Positions 1 to 5,421 of a stretch of DNA of 5,421 nt are shown in pieces. The stretch is taken from the NCBI GenBank assembly GCA_029863735.1, contig JAOTUT010000135.1:1-5421 (forward strand), given 5' to 3'. Made by a program: the position numbers and the translations under genes. Position 1 is the stretch's first letter, and every line of letters begins with the position of its first letter. The stretch is from Ignavibacteria bacterium. GTDB lineage: Bacteria; Bacteroidota; Ignavibacteria; Ignavibacteriales; Ignavibacteriaceae. The notes beneath the pieces were generated by a model. That model saw only the letters and a program-made list of their open reading frames with translations, did not search any database and was not told the DNA's origin.

Positions 1-1581
1 TTCTGACTTATGAATAATTTTTTCACCAACGGCTTTCAGCACGACAGGATATTTCAAGTCGGCGGTTTTCAATTCATCATATTTCAAAAGTTGTGTTTTA
101 ATGATTGGTAGATTGTAGTGTCCTGAAATTTTTACTACTTCATCTTGCGACAGAAATTTATTTTTCTGCAATTTGACTTCTTTAGATTTAATTGCTTTGG
201 ATTGAAGTCTATTTTTATTATCAGGCTTATTTTTGAACTTCAACATATTGCCAATTACAACTGCAGGATCTTCCGGTCTCCGGAATAATGATCGTTTCGT
301 TTTTGATTCTTTTCTGTACTTATCCCAAAATTCAGGCAACGGAATTACAACTTGAAAAATCGGCTTATTATTTTTGATTTCATTAATACCTTCAATCACA
401 GGCATTGCAGGAACCATAATCGGCTCAACAAAAACTGAAATCACCGCATCAACATCATTATCTGCAATCAAAATTTCATTCACCTGTTTGAACTGCTCTG
501 CTGTTCCGCCCGGAAGAAGATCAACGGGATTATTTACACTTCCCGGTGGATGAACAATTTCCCTAAGCTTTGATTTTGTTTCAGTACTGGGATCTGCCAA
601 ATTCAAATTGTTTCTCTCAAGAGTATCAACGGTGAGTATTGCTGGTCCACCGGCATTTGTAACAACTGCTACTCCGTTTCCCTTTGGCATAGGGAAATCT
701 TCAAATCCTTTTGCAGTATTGAACATATCATTCAAATCATCAGCACGAATAATTCCGAATTGTTTCATTAATGCATTCACAACTTTATCTCTGCTTCCCA
801 AAGCACCCGTATGCGATGAAGCAGCTTTAATTCCACTCGACGTCCTTCCACCTTTTAAAATTATGACAGGTTTTGAAATCTTCTCTTCAATAAAATATTT
901 AATAAATTCTTCTCCGGCTTCAAAGCTTTCGAGATAGTAAGAGATCACACTTACATTTTTATCCATTTCCCAGAATTCAAGAAGATCATTTTCTGTTACA
1001 TCAGCTTTGTTGCCAACACTGATGAATTGAGAAAACCTTATATCAGTTTCTCGCAATGAGTTTAAAACTGCTGCACCAATTGCACCGCTTTGAGAGCAGA
1101 ATGCCATTTTTCCATTGCGCGGTTCTTCGGCCACAAATGTTGAATTCATTTTAATTTCAGGAAGAGAGTTTATTATTCCCATACAGTTTGGCCCGACTAA
1201 TCTTGCACCTGATTGCTTAACAAGTTCAAGAATTCTTTTTTCTTCCTTCTCACCTTCTTTTCCTGTCTCTTTAAATCCTGCAGTGATAAGAATTAATGCT
1301 CTCGTTCCTTTGTCCGTAAGCTGATTAATAGAATCTTCAACAAACTGTTTTGGAACCATAATAATCGCCAGATCAATTTTTACCTGAACAGACTCGATCG
1401 TAGGATAACATTTGTAACCTAAAATCTCATCAGAATTGGGATTTATAAGAAAAAGCTTTCCTGTATAACCGTATTGTTTAATGGATTTGGTTAATTCATA
1501 GCCGAGGGATTTTGGTTTTGAAGAAGCTCCCACAACACAGATTGATTTTGGATAGAAGTAATCTATAAAAACAGAATCCAT
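1..1581 (-). CDS. ADP-forming acyl/acetyl-CoA synthetase (acetate-CoA ligase), 3' end missing
   Basis: This family converts an acyl-CoA plus ADP and phosphate to the free acid, ATP and CoA (reversible), through a phosphohistidine, in the cytoplasm. The reading frame is open from ATG at 1581 to the left edge, 527 residues; fused alpha-beta members run to about 700. In order I see: a Rossmann-like CoA-binding domain (about 8-130, with VVGAS at 16-20 and VGPNCMG at 129-135); a succinyl-CoA-ligase-like domain with SQSGAIG (163-169) and SSHTGALG (255-262), where H257 is the expected phosphohistidine; a second ligase-like domain (about 303-445, with TNAGGPA and NPVDLLP); a charged linker (about 450-475); and the start of an ATP-grasp domain (YPVVLKAVGEKIIHKSE, 511-527). 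The start is sound: an in-frame TGA lies 10 codons upstream with no ATG, GTG or TTG between. A Pat-type lysine acetyltransferase with a C-terminal GNAT domain cannot be excluded because the end is missing, but the intact His argues for a catalytic synthetase. Confidence 0.93.
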   Translation of the reverse strand, partial: MDSVFIDYFYPKSICVVGASSKPKSLGYELTKSIKQYGYTGKLFLINPNSDEILGYKCYPTIESVQVKIDLAIIMVPKQFVEDSINQLTDKGTRALILITAGFKETGKEGEKEEKRILELVKQSGARLVGPNCMGIINSLPEIKMNSTFVAEEPRNGKMAFCSQSGAIGAAVLNSLRETDIRFSQFISVGNKADVTENDLLEFWEMDKNVSVISYYLESFEAGEEFIKYFIEEKISKPVIILKGGRTSSGIKAASSHTGALGSRDKVVNALMKQFGIIRADDLNDMFNTAKGFEDFPMPKGNGVAVVTNAGGPAILTVDTLERNNLNLADPSTETKSKLREIVHPPGSVNNPVDLLPGGTAEQFKQVNEILIADNDVDAVISVFVEPIMVPAMPVIEGINEIKNNKPIFQVVIPLPEFWDKYRKESKTKRSLFRRPEDPAVVIGNMLKFKNKPDNKNRLQSKAIKSKEVKLQKNKFLSQDEVVKISGHYNLPIIKTQLLKYDELKTADLKYPVVLKAVGEKIIHKSE

Positions 1582-1612
1582 AGACTTTCCAATAATTTTA
1601 GAATATACTGAT

Positions 1613-1620
1613 CAAACTTA
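1613..1620 (-). promoter_or_regulatory. Candidate -7 box for the acyl-CoA synthetase gene
   Basis: Read on the minus strand this is TAAGTTTG, an exact match to the Bacteroidota-type -7 consensus TAnnTTTG, lying 31 bases before the ATG at 1581. No TTTG or TTG is found at the expected distance upstream (about 19-22 bases), so only half of the promoter is supported. The ribosome-binding signal before the ATG is also weak (GGAAAG, 6 bases away from the ATG by the last G... TCT spacer). Confidence 0.3.
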
Positions 1621-1828
1621 ATTCATTCTGTTGAAAGATTCCGCCTTTGATGGAAACTTGATGTATAAAAAGATACTTGATTTTTACGCACTAAATTTAT
1701 GGTGTGAAAAAATAAATCCCTGATTTTATGTTATCGAAGAGAAAAATTGTTGCTGTCCGTTTTTATAATAGCCTCGCTGCAAAAAAGAAAGCTGGTATTG
1801 TGCCACCCGTGATATTAGTTTTCTCTTG

Positions 1829-1843
1829 TCTGCCTCTGGCAGA
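1829..1843. repeat. Short palindrome TCTGCC-TCT-GGCAGA
   Basis: Two perfect 6-base arms (1829-1834 and 1838-1843) flank a 3-base loop, in a GC-richer patch of the spacer, about 30 bases past the stop codon of the secreted protein gene. No T-run follows on either strand, so it does not look like a standard intrinsic terminator. Its CTGCC...GGCAG core resembles the palindrome at 2311-2335, so it may be a decayed copy of the same small repeat family. That relation is inference from two short sequences. Confidence 0.45.
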
Positions 1844-1873
1844 GCAGTCGGGGCTTTAATTTATGAAAAAGTT

Positions 1874-3907
1874 TTACTTTAACAACAGCATCTTTTTACT
1901 TTGGACAAACTCACCTGCTCTCAGCGTGTAAAAATAAACCCCACTTCCCATTTCGGAAGCGTTGAATTCAACTTCATAACTTCCAGCTGGCTTTTCTTCA
2001 TTTACTAATGTTGCAACTTCATTCCCAAGCACGTCATAAAGATTTATTGAAACAAAATTGTTAATTGGTAATTGATACTTGATAATTGTTGCCGGATTAA
2101 ACGGATTGGGATAGTTTTGTGAAAGTGAAAATACTGATGGAGCAATTTCAACTTCTATAATGTTTGAGTATTCAAAACTGCCATTAAAATCTACTTGTTT
2201 TAATCTGTAATAAAGTTTGAATGATTCTACATCGGATAATATATCTGAATAAGTGTACTGCTGTTGTTCCGATGTTGTTCCTTTACCTACTTTAAAACCA
2301 ATCACTCTCCAACCTGCTTCGCCGTCAGGCAGGTTTGATTTATCAGAGCTTCTCTCAATTTCAAATCCGTGGTTATTTAATTCTGTTACTGTTGACCAGG
2401 AAAGAGTAACAACATTTGCTGCAACAGAAGCTGAAAATGACAAAAGTTCTACAGGAACAATAGTTGTATCGGCGATATAACTGTAATAAACATCCTGTTC
2501 ACCATTAAATGTAGCTGCCCATGCCAGATTTGCACCGTTGTTGTCGGAAACCATATGGAAGTAATCCCCCATCTTTTGCTGTTGCGGCCAGCCAACGTGC
2601 GGATCGAAATAATCTGAAAGTCTTTCATTTGTCGACCAGGTTGTTCCACCGTCCATAGAATTTGAGTAATATAAAGCTGAAATATTAGTTCCAGGATTAT
2701 CACGGGTATCCAGCCATATTACATCAATACGTCCGGTTGGAGCAACCGACATCGTACCGAACCATTGATATGCCGAAATACCCGGATCATCATTAATTTT
2801 AATTGGTGAACTCCAGTTAGCACCTCCATTTGTGCTGCGGGCAAACATCACATCTGATGGATCAGAATTAGAATCTCTATCAACCGAGCATAATAAGTAA
2901 ACATTGCCATGATAAGGACCACCGGAAGTATCAACTGCAATTGATGTTTGGCCTCCGAGGCCACCAGGATTAGGTCCAATTCCTATTGTAATAGAACCAT
3001 CCAGATCTACAACTGTATTCATATCCCAGATTATTGTTTGACCAGAGATCTGTGCATTTGTAGATTTCGCAACCTGGAAATCAAATCCGATTGATCCGCC
3101 AACATAAAGTTCTCCGTTGGATCCGACAGTAAGTGTACCCCAGTAAGGGTCATTGGGGATTGTAATACAATCTTCGAAACTTCCACCACCATCAGTCGAG
3201 CGAGTAAAAAAACCAGGAGAACAGACGCTGTAACTAGAAGTCCAGAAGGAATAATTATGTCCGGTTCCGGGACCGTCGGTTTTGTCTATTGTCATCCATT
3301 GTTTGTCTCCTCCCTGTGCAAAAGTTCCACCATCCCAAGAGGATCCCCCATCGCTTGATTTAAATACATCACACAAATATGTAGGGCTATTTGTTAGACT
3401 GTTATAATAAAAATTTCCATCTTTATCTGCATCTAGTACAGGATCAGACCGGAATATACCTGGCTCAATTACACCAGGGAAGGTCCATGTCTGTCCACCA
3501 TTTGTTGTGAAACCCCATCCAGCCTGGCGGAAATTACTATTGATTGTATTGAACTGCCGCCATCCTATCGCAATCCTGTTATGATCAGTTGGATCAACAG
3601 CAATTGAAGGTTCATTTGCAGCATCTCCAACAATGTTCTGTCCATTCAGGTCAACATTTACCTGATGAGTAGTAATATTACTCATTAAATAAGTATAGGC
3701 AGGTGATCTTCCCTGACTTTCTCTTAAATCAGGGATATAATCATCATCCTTTACTTCATGATGTTGAGACGGATCTGGTGGATTGTGTTTCTTTTGTTGG
3801 TTTGTTTGGGAAAAAATTAGATTTGGTGAGATGAGAAAAACTATAATCAGAAAGACAACTGACTTGATCAGATTATCTATTCTCAACTTTGTAAATAAGT
3901 AATTCAT
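1874..3907 (-). CDS. Secreted Asp-box beta-propeller (sialidase-like fold) protein with T9SS type A sorting domain
   Basis: Complete 677-residue exported protein. A signal peptide (basic stretch to K15, hydrophobic core 16-32, cleavage near residue 33-35) sends it across the inner membrane. An acidic, low-complexity stretch follows (about 36-65). Residues about 85-480 carry five Asp boxes (S/T-x-D/N-G-G-x-x-W/F): 134-141, 184-191, 237-244, 358-365 and 417-424. These mark the beta-hairpins of a sialidase/BNR-type propeller. A fibronectin-like segment (484-590, opening VPVELLSFSA) leads to the C-terminal type A sorting domain (about 594-677, SQNYPNPFNP at 596-605, ending KKMLLLK). This domain is known to direct export by the type IX system and usually surface attachment or release. 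I could not identify the sialidase catalytic Arg triad, Tyr/Glu pair or a FRIP motif, so enzyme activity and substrate are unknown; the fold may instead serve binding. Start ATG 3907 has GGAG 7 bases upstream. Residues 526-532 come from an inserted palindrome. Confidence 0.92.
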   Translation of the reverse strand: MNYLFTKLRIDNLIKSVVFLIIVFLISPNLIFSQTNQQKKHNPPDPSQHHEVKDDDYIPDLRESQGRSPAYTYLMSNITTHQVNVDLNGQNIVGDAANEPSIAVDPTDHNRIAIGWRQFNTINSNFRQAGWGFTTNGGQTWTFPGVIEPGIFRSDPVLDADKDGNFYYNSLTNSPTYLCDVFKSSDGGSSWDGGTFAQGGDKQWMTIDKTDGPGTGHNYSFWTSSYSVCSPGFFTRSTDGGGSFEDCITIPNDPYWGTLTVGSNGELYVGGSIGFDFQVAKSTNAQISGQTIIWDMNTVVDLDGSITIGIGPNPGGLGGQTSIAVDTSGGPYHGNVYLLCSVDRDSNSDPSDVMFARSTNGGANWSSPIKINDDPGISAYQWFGTMSVAPTGRIDVIWLDTRDNPGTNISALYYSNSMDGGTTWSTNERLSDYFDPHVGWPQQQKMGDYFHMVSDNNGANLAWAATFNGEQDVYYSYIADTTIVPVELLSFSASVAANVVTLSWSTVTELNNHGFEIERSSDKSNLPDGEAGWRVIGFKVGKGTTSEQQQYTYSDILSDVESFKLYYRLKQVDFNGSFEYSNIIEVEIAPSVFSLSQNYPNPFNPATIIKYQLPINNFVSINLYDVLGNEVATLVNEEKPAGSYEVEFNASEMGSGVYFYTLRAGEFVQSKKMLLLK
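2311..2335. repeat. 25-bp palindromic element inserted in frame in the T9SS protein gene
   Basis: Arms AACCTGC (2311-2317) and GCAGGTT (2329-2335) are perfect 7-base inverted repeats around an 11-base centre. On the coding (minus) strand it encodes N525 to G532 (NLPDGEAG) plus the first base of W533. The surrounding protein text is the usual fibronectin-like linker of T9SS proteins (GFEIERSSDKS before, WRVIGF after), in which a short loop joins the two directly. The seven extra residues LPDGEAG therefore look like an insertion of 21 bases that keeps the frame. I recall similar CCTGCC...GGCAGG palindromes in Bacteroidota/Ignavibacteriota genomes, within genes as well as between them; this is from memory, not from a search. 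Confidence 0.65.
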
Positions 3908-3914
3908 ATTATTT

Positions 3915-3918
3915 CTCC
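3915..3918 (-). promoter_or_regulatory. Ribosome binding site of the T9SS protein gene
   Basis: On the minus strand the sequence reads GGAG, 7 bases before the ATG at 3907. This is well placed for anti-Shine-Dalgarno pairing and supports that start over any internal one. It is notable because many Bacteroidota genes lack such a motif and neither of the other two genes here has a comparably clear one. Confidence 0.6.
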
Positions 3919-3969
3919 AAATTTTGATTTCGGGAGTTTTGAAATTTTATTTAACATAATTTACGAATA

Positions 3970-4018
3970 ATCTTTTGACTTACGACTCACTTCTAGCTTT
4001 TTACTTCTCACTCCTTAT
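3970..4018. repeat. Degenerate 7-bp tandem repeat (consensus about TTCTTAC / GTAAGAA)
   Basis: Seven consecutive heptamers stand in register from 3970 to 4018. The clearest are GACTTAC (3977-3983), GACTCAC (3984-3990), TTTTTAC (3998-4004) and TTCTCAC (4005-4011); the units at 3970, 3991 and 4012 are more diverged. Four of the seven end in AC preceded by T/C, and position 4 is T or C... mostly T, so the periodicity is visible although no two units are identical. The array lies between the divergent starts of the T9SS protein gene and leuS, and ends where the -33 element of the candidate leuS promoter begins. Function unknown; it may be a decayed microsatellite or spacing DNA. Confidence 0.55.
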
Positions 4019-4048
4019 TTGAATTCCCTCCCCTTTTGGCTAAATTTG
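4018..4048 (+). promoter_or_regulatory. Candidate leuS promoter, Bacteroidota type
   Basis: TTTG at 4018-4021 and TAAATTTG at 4041-4048 are separated by 19 bases. This matches the known Bacteroidota housekeeping promoter pattern (TTTG at -33, TAnnTTTG at -7) in both elements and in spacing. Transcription would begin near 4053-4056, giving a leader of about 45 bases before the GTG at 4100. The leader contains a 10-base palindrome (4052-4061) and a small 4-bp stem (4063-4073), neither strong enough to call as a regulator. No comparable promoter was seen facing left toward the T9SS gene. Confidence 0.5.
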
Positions 4049-4099
4049 TTATCTTCGAAGAAGTCCTTTGGACATTTTTTACCAAAAAACTAAATATTA

Positions 4100-5421
4100 G
4101 TGAGATATCCGCACTCGGAAATAGAATCAAAATGGCAGAAATTCTGGGAAGAAAAGCAGGTTTATAAAACTGACTTTTCAAACTCAGATAAAAAACTTTA
4201 TCACTTGAATATGTTCATTTATCCATCAGGTGCAAAGCTGCATACCGGGCATTGGTATCACTACGGTCCTTCCGATTCGTGGGCTCGTTATAAAAGATTA
4301 AAAGGCTACAACGTTTTCGAACCAATGGGTTACGATGCTTTCGGACTGCCTGCTGAAAATTATGCAATTCAAACAGGAATTCATCCGCAGGACAGCACAA
4401 TAAAAAATATCAAAGACATCAAAGAGCAGTTAAAGCACATCGGATGTATGTATGACTGGCAGGCTGAACTGATGACCTGCTCACCAGAATACTACAAATG
4501 GAATCAATGGCTTTTTCTTCAGCTTTATAAAAAAGGATTAGCATACAGAAAGAAAGCCCCGGTAAACTGGTGTCCGAAAGATCAGACAGTGCTTGCAAAT
4601 GAGCAGGTTCACGATGGTAAGTGTGAAAGATGTGGAACGGAAGTATTTCAAAAGAATCTTTATCAATGGTTCTTTAAAATAACCGATTATGCTGAAGAAC
4701 TGCTTCATGGTTTAGACACAATCAACTGGCCGGAAAAAACTAAGCTTATGCAGCGCAACTGGATTGGCAAGAGCATTGGTGCTGAAGTTGATTTTAGAGT
4801 AGAAGGTACTGACGATATCATCAAAATTTTTACTACAAGACCTGACACTCTCTTCGGTGCAACTTATATGGTACTTGCACCTGAGCATCCTCTTGTTGAT
4901 AAACTTACAACCAGCGAAGGTAAAACTAAAGTTAACGAATACAAAGAATCAATTAAATCATTAACCGAAATTGAGAGAACATCAACAGTAAAAGAAAAGA
5001 CGGGAGTATTCACTGGTGGGTTTGCAATCAACCCGGTTAACAATAAAAAAATTCCTATCTGGATTGCTGATTACGTTTTATTGACGTACGGAACAGGTGC
5101 AATAATGGCTGTCCCCGGACAGGATGAACGTGACTGGGAGTTTGCGGAAAAGTTTAATTTACCAATTATCAGAACAGTGCAGCCTCCTGAGGATTTTGAT
5201 GGAAAAGCATATTTGGGTGATGGTCCGGCAATCAACAGCGATTTTCTCAACGGACTTTTTGTTGAGGATGCAATAAAGGAAATAAATAGTTGGCTCGAGG
5301 ATAAAGGAATTGGTAAAGCGACAATCAATTATCGTCTGCGAGATTGGCTAATTTCCCGTCAGAGATATTGGGGCACACCAATACCAATAATCCATTGTGA
5401 AAAATGTGGTGAAGTTCCGGT
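4100..5421 (+). CDS. leuS: Leucyl-tRNA synthetase, 3' end missing
   Basis: Class I aminoacyl-tRNA synthetase that charges tRNA-Leu with leucine using ATP in the cytoplasm. The window holds 440 codons plus 2 bases, roughly half of a typical bacterial LeuRS. Visible parts: N-terminal [14 protein letters not shown] (residues 3-16); first half of the catalytic Rossmann fold with the HIGH-type motif HTGH (48-51) in [14 protein letters not shown]; a zinc-type C158/C175/C178 cluster; the CP1 editing domain with the Thr-rich TTRPDT (245-250) and [15 protein letters not shown] (331-345); return to the catalytic core at [15 protein letters not shown] (411-425); and a further pair C433/C436. The KMSKS loop and anticodon-binding domain lie beyond the edge. 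The start is GTG 4100: the in-frame codons from there encode the conserved N-terminus, a stop (TAA 4091-4093) is close upstream, and the first in-frame ATG (4211) would remove 37 conserved residues. There is no clear Shine-Dalgarno sequence. It is transcribed away from the T9SS gene. Confidence 0.96.
   Translation, partial: MRYPHSEIESKWQKFWEEKQVYKTDFSNSDKKLYHLNMFIYPSGAKLHTGHWYHYGPSDSWARYKRLKGYNVFEPMGYDAFGLPAENYAIQTGIHPQDSTIKNIKDIKEQLKHIGCMYDWQAELMTCSPEYYKWNQWLFLQLYKKGLAYRKKAPVNWCPKDQTVLANEQVHDGKCERCGTEVFQKNLYQWFFKITDYAEELLHGLDTINWPEKTKLMQRNWIGKSIGAEVDFRVEGTDDIIKIFTTRPDTLFGATYMVLAPEHPLVDKLTTSEGKTKVNEYKESIKSLTEIERTSTVKEKTGVFTGGFAINPVNNKKIPIWIADYVLLTYGTGAIMAVPGQDERDWEFAEKFNLPIIRTVQPPEDFDGKAYLGDGPAINSDFLNGLFVEDAIKEINSWLEDKGIGKATINYRLRDWLISRQRYWGTPIPIIHCEKCGEVP

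Larger units (their letters stand above)
1582..1873. other. Intergenic spacer between two co-directional minus-strand genes
   Basis: This 292-bp stretch lies downstream of the secreted protein gene and upstream of the acyl-CoA synthetase gene. I see no convincing coding region or RNA gene in it. The part nearest the synthetase (1582-1735) is AT-rich and should hold its promoter. The part from about 1750 to 1855 has scattered GC-richer patches (around 1751-1759, 1772-1780, 1800-1810 and 1829-1854) unlike the rest of the spacer. These could be the remains of a small non-coding mobile element, but that is inference. No stem followed by a run of U on the minus strand was found, so the terminator of the upstream gene is not identified. 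Confidence 0.6.

Noticed and set aside
608..1324. Plus-strand open frames at 608-937 and 1115-1324
   Set aside because: They lie wholly antisense to the well-supported acyl-CoA synthetase gene, and their translations look like reverse-frame text with no recognisable domain.
1829..1873. Intrinsic terminator for the T9SS protein gene
   Set aside because: The palindrome is not followed by a U-run on the transcribed strand; the next bases are purine-rich.
2253..2703. Open frames at 2253-2480 (plus) and 2449-2703 (minus)
   Set aside because: Both overlap the T9SS protein gene in other frames, have no family resemblance and no independent start signals.
2949..2963. Palindrome TGGCCTC-C-GAGGCCA
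   Set aside because: It falls in a Gly-rich coding stretch (GGLGG, near residues 316-319), where runs of GGN codons easily create such symmetry; no sign of insertion in the protein text.
3908..3976. Promoter facing left for the T9SS protein gene
   Set aside because: No TAnnTTTG box with an upstream TTTG/TTG and no good TTGACA/TATAAT pair was found on the minus strand; the region is only AT-rich.
4063..4080. GTCC-TTT-GGAC followed by six T, resembling a terminator or attenuator
   Set aside because: The stem is only 4 bp and lies in the short leader of leuS; too weak to support termination or a T-box, and no T-box or leader-peptide features were seen.
4132..4134. ATG upstream of 4211 as a leuS start
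   Set aside because: It is out of frame with the LeuRS reading frame.
4215..5328. Minus-strand open frames at 4215-4400 and 5071-5328
   Set aside because: They are antisense shadows of leuS, whose frame is confirmed by conserved motifs throughout.

Overview
The window is AT-rich bacterial chromosome. It most likely comes from the Bacteroidota/Chlorobiota/Ignavibacteriota group. The central protein ends in a type IX secretion (T9SS) type A sorting domain whose opening (SQNYPNPFNP) and following LGNEVATLVNEE-type text I associate mainly with Ignavibacteria-like genomes. The LeuRS and the candidate -7/-33 promoter also fit this group. The assignment to Ignavibacteriota is inference from protein style, not from a marker-gene comparison.

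Layout, left to right. (1) Positions 1-1581, minus strand: the first 527 residues of an ADP-forming acyl/acetyl-CoA synthetase (acetate-CoA ligase type). It runs off the left edge just as its ATP-grasp domain begins. (2) Positions 1582-1873: a 292-bp spacer holding the start region of the synthetase, GC-richer patches and a short CTGCC/GGCAG palindrome. (3) Positions 1874-3907, minus strand: a complete 677-residue secreted protein with a signal peptide, five Asp-box (BNR) repeats of a sialidase-like beta-propeller, a fibronectin-like linker and a C-terminal T9SS sorting domain. A 25-bp palindromic element sits in frame inside the linker and adds about seven residues (LPDGEAG). (4) Positions 3908-4099: a divergent intergenic region with a degenerate 7-bp tandem repeat and a good Bacteroidota-type promoter (TTTG-N19-TAAATTTG) facing right. 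(5) Positions 4100-5421, plus strand: leuS, leucyl-tRNA synthetase, starting at GTG and cut by the right edge after 440 residues.

The three genes have unrelated jobs: energy/acyl-CoA metabolism, a cell-surface or exported protein, and translation. Nothing suggests they form one pathway or operon. The two minus-strand genes are co-directional but separated by about 290 bp, and leuS is divergent. I see no RNA genes, CRISPR, transposase genes or defence genes. The most interesting signals are the small repeats: a palindrome domesticated inside a coding sequence, a possible relative of it in the neighbouring spacer, and the heptamer array next to the leuS promoter. I found no evidence for a new multi-gene system in this window.
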